Assembly: GCA_019914995.1 (NCBI GenBank)
Contig: CM034142.1
Coordinates: 1,798,001 to 1,862,000, forward strand
Direction: 5' to 3'
Origin: Acanthochlamys bracteata
Lineage: Eukaryota; Streptophyta; Magnoliopsida; Pandanales; Velloziaceae
DNA length: 64,000 nucleotides
Shown piece by piece: positions 58,291 through 64,000 of this stretch. Made by a program: the position numbers and the translations under genes. The notes under the pieces were generated by a model. That model was given only the letters and a program-made list of their open reading frames with translations. It had not been told where the DNA came from and ran no database searches. How positions within the stretch are numbered: position 1 is the stretch's first letter; every line of letters begins with the position of its first letter.

Positions 58291-59530
58291 TCAGTATGAC
58301 CTGTACAGACCTAGCAATGGCTTTTCCCGCTCTTCCACCCTTTTCCTAGCAGCTTCCCTTGCTTTCAGTGCAGCTTCTTCCTCCTTCGAAATAGATTTGG
58401 GCTTCTCATTTTCCCTTTTCCTTTTATTGACAGCAATCGAAGATGGAGCACCTTTGACAGATTTTGTTGAAGTTAACGATCCTGAAACTACCAAGCCAGG
58501 TGCTGAACCTCCTTTTGAGTTTGAGGACTCTCCAACTGGGAGCAATAGGGTACAAAACATCAGACCAACGATAAATCTAGCTAAGCGTGTTCACATTTAA
58601 TTGCAAAGGAAAAATAAGTTACCTCGTTTTGATGCTTTGGATGACGGGAAAGCCACTTCCTTTTTCACCCATTTTCCTAAGTTTTAATCCATCACATGAA
58701 AATCATAAGAAATTAACAATTTAGGTAAGAACTTTATGATAGACAATAATTTAATGATAAGAAAGGGTACCTATATCATTTGAATAGTATAGACTAGAAT
58801 TTGGATCATAATAGAATCCTTTGGTCAGATCATAGTAGTATCCTGAAGCAGCATCGAATTCCCAACCTAAAATCAGAATGATACAGTCAACAACAATCTC
58901 TTAAGAAGAAGATTTGTCACTTCTTGCTATACTTATACGGACTAAGTCTACTCTGTCAGGAAGATTAGGAATAGTAAAGTCCTTGCTGAAGTCATGTTGC
59001 TGCAGCTTGGTACCTTAATTTATGATCATAGGGAAGTTGATGTTATAATACCTGGTCCAGGTGCTCCTGCTACCTTGGCACTACTTTGAGTTTCCTGAAA
59101 TGATGAAAGATCCTTCTGATAACTACGTTTGGCTTTCTGCAGGTCAAGAAGTCTTTGTTAAAACACTCCATATCTTATATCAACAATAATGGCTTCTCAA
59201 CTATTTCCATAAAGTCAACTAACTTAATGATGTGAACTTGTTCTTGGAAGATTACCATCTTTATAGCTATGCATTCAAATGTGCAATGGTTACAGAACAC
59301 CTGGGTATATTACAATCATAACAACTTACTTCTTCTATTTGCTCCAAAGCTTTAGCTGCTTCCTTCTGTTGTTTCTCCTTAGCTGCACCTTCTTTTCTCA
59401 TAGAAGTAAGTCTCTTAGCAACATTATCTTTGTGACGCTGACCAAGCTCATGAGTTCTGATACTTAAGGGATTATTTGCTATGTAAATCTTGCAAAAATC
59501 ACACCATTTGTTTCCTTGACTGACCCAATA
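58291..59530 (-). CDS. ZOP1: ZOP1/WBP4-like zinc-finger and OCRE-domain splicing protein, 5' end missing
   Basis: Five minus-strand exons join in phase with GT-AG borders: 59330-59530, 59052-59136, 58771-58866, 58623-58676 and 58291-58535 (226 residues found). Domains in order: a U1/matrin-type C2H2 finger (YWVSQGNKWCDFC, HELGQRH), a Lys/Glu-rich helix (to EQIEE), and KAKRSYQKDL. Then comes an OCRE repeat block (GWEFDAASGYYYDLTKGF, then YYDPNSSLYYS, DIG) and a charged C-terminus EREKPLLGLYRSY. Arabidopsis ZOP1 is a nuclear pre-mRNA splicing factor also needed for RNA-directed DNA methylation; human WBP4/FBP21 is spliceosomal. Homologues begin M-T-E just before YWVSQG, so a tiny upstream exon of about three codons is expected. 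I could not find it with a good donor site before the window ends. Confidence 0.9.
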
Positions 59531-61640
59531 CTGCAACATGTGAAAAAATAGACTGTTAGACAAAATTATCATTAGCAAAGTAGCAAAACTGCACTTGAGA
59601 AACGCTGCATTAAAGGGCAACACTGTAACAGCATACCGAAAGAGAAACGCTAACTTCTACAACTCCGTTTGAATATATGGATAAGTTAGACCCCTATCTT
59701 TTCTAAACTGGAGTTGGCACATTTAATCTACAGCCATCAAAACCAAAGTCTTCATCAATGAATTTTTGTTGGGTACTGGAATAAAAACTAAAGTCTCTTG
59801 TATCAAATAAATTCTTGAAATATGAAGTCCATCTCTTCTCTATTGAACATAAGCTCCTTCCTCTCTGTCAATAACACAACTCAGATAAGAGAGAAAAGTA
59901 GATGAGAAGAGTTGAAAGGAAAAGATGATGTATGAAAAGAAAAGACACATGAGAGGCAAAGACAGATGAATTTAGCAAGAGAGGATGAGGGAGAGAGAAA
60001 GAGGAGAGAACAAGATAGAAGATGTGAGATTCAAAAAATTACCTATTGGGTTAATTTTTTGGCCTCTAGTTTTAGGAATTTTCCCTTTTTTTCTGAGCTG
60101 TTTAAAAATTCTCCAAACAGACTTTTTGACAATGGCCAATAAATTTATGGAGCATTTGGTTCAAGTTATCCTGATAGGGTTTCCACAAATTTAACACGAG
60201 TGAATACGATTCTCACATTTGGTTTATCAAAACAGAGGTAATATGATTCCTACGAGGGATTATAATTCCACAAATAAGAAACTCTAATTACTTTAGGAGA
60301 AGGTAGTAATCTGGATTCTTTTATTTGCGGTAATCATATTAATATTTTAGTACCAAAACTATTCTTAGTCATTCTTTTTTCTTTCTCCCGCTTTTTATGT
60401 TCTTACTTTCTTTTATTTTCTTTCCTTTCTTCCTCTTTTTATTGATGCTGCATTAATAGAATATTTTATACTATATAGTAAAAATTACTATATCACGTTT
60501 CATCTATGTTTATATTGAGTTAATTTGGATTAATTATATAAAGATAATTTAGTTATTGATATATTATTTTTAATTAAACATTTTTTTTTGGGCTTTATGG
60601 GTTGGTTTTTTGTTGTTTATATAAATAAGAGGTATTTTAATTAAATTAACAAATTTTCAGAAATGTTAAGTTCAAACCAAACATGATAATGCAGCACTCC
60701 TAGCAATCAAATCAATGGGAATCAAGATTTCCAAGAATGTGATTACCATAATAATAATGCAAAGCAATGAACCAAACGCACCCTTAGAATACTGCATAGA
60801 TAACTAGGCAACCAAACGGACCATAAAAAAGAGAAATTATGTGTAAATGCAAGAGATAGTGCTATGGAAGTATAGTTATAAGTTCAAGATATTCAGATAG
60901 TACTTTTCACAAGTACAAAGGCATACTAACATTAAGCTTAGGTAAATGCATCAACTAATACTTGAAATTACGACTTGTAATCTAAGCTGTTCTAAATATC
61001 TAAATGGGCATCAATAAATGATGCAATTTGGACAGTAAATTCAATACCTTATAAACAACTCTACCGTCTCAGTCAAGTTACTTTCTACAAACACTAAATA
61101 TTCCTTGTAAAAAAACTAGTCTTTTAAAAACAAAGACAAACTGATACCTCGTATTACAAAAACCACTAACATCATAGAGTTAAGGTTTGTTAATCTGTGC
61201 TTATTTAGCTGAAAAAATCCAGGGATCATAGTTATCCGCCTCTAAATTGATACCATAATAGGCACATCATCCTACTGCTACATATTAGCCATTGCATCAT
61301 TCACAACAACGTCCAATATGGATGACACTACCTGCTTTAAGAAAAGCAAGGTGAATCAGAACGATGCTTATTCAAATAAAACAGTCATCAAGATTGCTTC
61401 TGGATTTTCTAAAGCAACACGTTTCTCTTTAAATTTTAGCGACTAAAATACACTTCTTTAAACTTGTTCCCTCCACCAGTATTTTGTTCCATGACCAAGG
61501 AACCACAATGCTTGGATGCACAATCAAGTGCAACACACAGAAATTACTAAATACCATTCTAGTGGCATTAGGATTGCTACACAGGAAAGTGAAGGTATTT
61601 TGGCTTATATATCATGTGTTATGAGATGCAGCAAATTACA
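59531..61640. other. Upstream or first-intron region of the ZOP1-like gene
   Basis: This may be intron 1 or promoter of the minus-strand gene. I see no ATG-ACN-GAR followed by GT on the minus strand. A purine-rich patch (GAGAGAGAAAGAGGAGAG) lies at about 59990. No repeat boundary or RNA gene is clear. Confidence 0.35.
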
Positions 61641-61660
61641 AAAAGCTGTGATGACTAGGA

Positions 61661-61948
61661 TATGGATGCCATGCAGGTGTGGCTGTTGTTCTCAAGTTTC
61701 TTGAGCATGATCCAGCTAAAGTTATGACGCAAGAAGTTGGATGATGTCAACAATGAGGGCTTCAATCTTTGATACATGTTGTTGGTCGTAATGCTCTTAT
61801 GCGTTCCTTGAGTATGACTAATCCTTGCGCTCAAATGATTTCAGTAGATGTAACTAGTTCTAGTGCTCTCCACAAGGATATTCCTAGCAGTAGGTTCATA
61901 CCCTCTGTAAGACGTCTTGAAACAAAATGGAAAGACTTGACGGACTGA
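61661..61948 (+). pseudogene. Unidentified coding-like relic
   Basis: Two short plus-strand frames read like real protein. One at 61670-61744 gives HAGVAVVLKFLEHDPAKVM. The other at 61757-61948, ending in a stop, gives 63 codons including LIHVVGRNALMRSLSMTNP and RFIPSVRRLETKWKDLTD. Composition is non-random and GC is higher than the flanks. I do not recognise the family. An intervening stop means it is not an intact gene. It could be the end of a processed copy or captured exon lying in or upstream of the ZOP1-like gene on the opposite strand. Confidence 0.4.
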
Positions 61949-61949
61949 T

Positions 61950-64000
61950 GTGTTTTCAGGTGACTGGCAGTGTTTTCAGGCCTCCTATTTATTCTTAAGT
62001 GCTTTATGTATGCTTGTGTTGGGATTTAATCATGAAATTATGCTCAAGAGAGATATTACACTTGAATTCCACCTCAAAATCCTGTAAGTTCGTGTTTGGA
62101 GCTTGAGACCTTTTCACTATTTTGACCATGCCTTTTTATAACCTACCCTAAATTGAATTCAATTTTTCAAGTTCCAAATATATTGTAAGAGTATAAAAGG
62201 CTACAAGACAGATATGAAAAAGAATGCTTCAAATTTATGTACCGGACATAGTGTAATGACCATAAAGTTCACGATAGTGTTCCTTGGAACATTATTTAGA
62301 AGTACCAAAAGCAATTCAAAATCCCGTACACTATCTTGAGCTTAAGTGGCTGAATCTCTCTAATACTATATTGTTTGATCATTAAGAGTAGCTACTTTTG
62401 AGAGGTTTTTATTTTTGAGATGTGATTGGATATTGAACTTGAGAGGGTGGTTTTCCATGCACAAGAAAGAGAAGCTTAAGTGAGTTCAGTTGGAAGTCTT
62501 AAAATCCTAGATCTAAATCACCTGTTGTCACGTTAGTGGATTCAAGTCCTTGAGGAACAGGCAAGGGAGACTGGATGTACGCCGAGTAGATCAAATACCG
62601 ATGTCAACTAATACTTTCTTGGTATCTTTTCATTACTTGCAAATAAAAGATATACTTGTGTGGATAAATTTTATATCAATTTTGTGGCACGTTAAACTTT
62701 GTCAATCATTGCTCCTATCCTCAAACAATTAAAGTAAATTACAGTTTTACATAAAAAGTAGGACTAAGTTTATCACCAAGAAATTTGCAAACAACTAGCC
62801 TTAAGTAGAATATTTATTCTTGTGCCATCAACATTTTTTTCCTAGTGCAAAATCACTTAATTGATCATCTTACTTAGATAAAAGCATAAAACGTGTAAAA
62901 TCTTGACTTCTACAACACCTCTGCCAGCAAATCTGTCTACGGATTTTCAACTGAGCAGCGAACTTTAAAATCTATACTTTGCTTAATTGGCCCAAGGCCC
63001 CTAGTTTTGTGTACTCTAGTTTAGATGTTGACACATGGCAACATCAAATTTAATTGAATCTCATAACCGGCTACGGTGGTAAACGCTATGAATTCTCATC
63101 ACAAAAGGTCCCCATGTCATCCTATCTACTCTCACCTGCCACTTCCACAATATTTTTTATTTAAAAAAACACCTTCATCTCTTGCCCTTCTCCAGTAAAG
63201 TGAAGCGTGTAGTTTACCGGACTTCAGAAATTCACTCCTTGGTCTGTAAGTAAGGCCTCCCATTCATCCCGATGTGCGAAGTGAGCTTTTGTAATTGTTC
63301 GAAAACTGTAACTAGTGATGGTGCTCTTAGCATTAGGCTTTTGTATTACTTTGTTGCAATAACATCTACGCATAGCCGTATTGCACCTACTAATCAGTTT
63401 GTAATCTATGAACTTCCAGCCAGCAAACACTTGGAAGAAAGTATGTCCTCTCGAATACAGCATTGCAACCATCCAAAAAGCAACTTCACTATTATAGAAC
63501 GATTCGTCAGGTTGAGTTTGCAACATTATCTTGAAAAAGTTCATAGAGAAAAAAGACAACTTAAGTTTTTATTTCTAATTGAATATGCACAATCATTAGC
63601 ATGAATATCTCAGCCTCTAATTTTATCATATCTATTCCATAATCAACTTTGCAAGCATGAACACATTCATCAGGCAAATTCTAACAACAGCAAAACTATA
63701 AAAGAAGACTATCTTGTTTCTTACTGAAATTCCAAAAACAAAAGAAAAGAAACAGGAACGGAAAGATCTTGAGATCTTTTATTAGAAAACTCTTTGAGAA
63801 TCAAATTTAGAAGGAAACAACAATCATCAATGACGTTTACAAGCTCTAATCTGCTGGGTTTGTTCCTGTATTATCCCCTAGGTATCTCAAAACAAATTCC
63901 TCCAAACACATTGCAAACCTGATACCAGATAATTGTATAATCTGCTGGATTTGTCTTTCTTCTTCACCAAATTTCAAAAAGACAACACTAACACCATTCT
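61950..64000. other. Gene-less stretch at the right edge
   Basis: Two overlapping open frames (63272-63604 plus, 110 codons; 63224-63559 minus, 111 codons) lack a recognisable domain. The minus one ends RDEWEALLTDQGVNF, which looks protein-like but is unidentified. No RNA gene, promoter or element end could be supported. Confidence 0.3.

Noticed and set aside
63224-63604. Overlapping 110/111-codon frames on opposite strands
   Set aside because: Neither shows a known motif; the minus frame's tail looks protein-like but is too little to call a gene.
1-64000. CRISPR arrays, rRNA, tRNA, organellar insertions, telomeric arrays
   Set aside because: Looked for on both strands and not seen; repeats present are transposon-derived, microsatellite or minisatellite.

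Overview
The window reads as nuclear DNA of a flowering plant, most likely a eudicot. It is strongly AT-rich, its genes have GT-AG introns and plant-specific families, and most of the sequence is decayed transposons. I cannot name the species. I found three host genes. (1) At 26123-30064 (+) is a nine-exon gene for a MIP1-type leucine-zipper/DUF547 protein. (2) At 52626-53579 (+) is a single-exon DUF1645-family gene. (3) At 58291-59530 (-) are five exons of a ZOP1/WBP4-like splicing protein with a U1-type zinc finger and an OCRE domain. Its first coding exon was not found.

Layout, left to right: 0.6-1.2 kb hAT-like MITE; 1.35-5.76 kb old Ty1/copia element with both LTRs, PBS and target duplication, carrying a nested MITE; 6-6.8 kb TRIM-like relic; 8.2-9.3 kb unexplained tandem exon-like segments; 10-13 kb small repeats; 13.9-15.6 kb copia gag relic with a nested MITE; 16.98-18.61 kb solo LTR; 19.3-19.9 kb cryptic repeat and a 21-bp minisatellite; 21.3-22.9 kb TIR element with gene-like content; 26-30 kb MIP1-type gene; 31.5-34.8 kb two more hAT-like MITEs; 38.5-43.4 kb two related LTR relics, one nested in a MITE; 43.5-50.1 kb Ty3/gypsy element with matching LTRs and a nested MITE; 52.6-53.6 kb DUF1645 gene; 55.5-57 kb RTE-type LINE relic; 58.3-59.5 kb ZOP1-like gene; 61.7-62 kb unidentified coding-like relic.

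The three genes show no operon-like or clustered relationship. Their likely roles are separate: the MIP1-type protein is of uncertain role, DUF1645 proteins are linked to growth and stress responses, and the ZOP1-like protein acts in pre-mRNA splicing and silencing. The clearest pattern in the window is nesting: three of six copies of one hAT-like family lie inside LTR-retroelement sequence. I found no convincing undescribed system. The best leads are the tandem exon-like block at 8.6-9.0 kb, the TIR element with possible captured sequence at 21.3-22.9 kb, and the unidentified relic at 61.7-62 kb.
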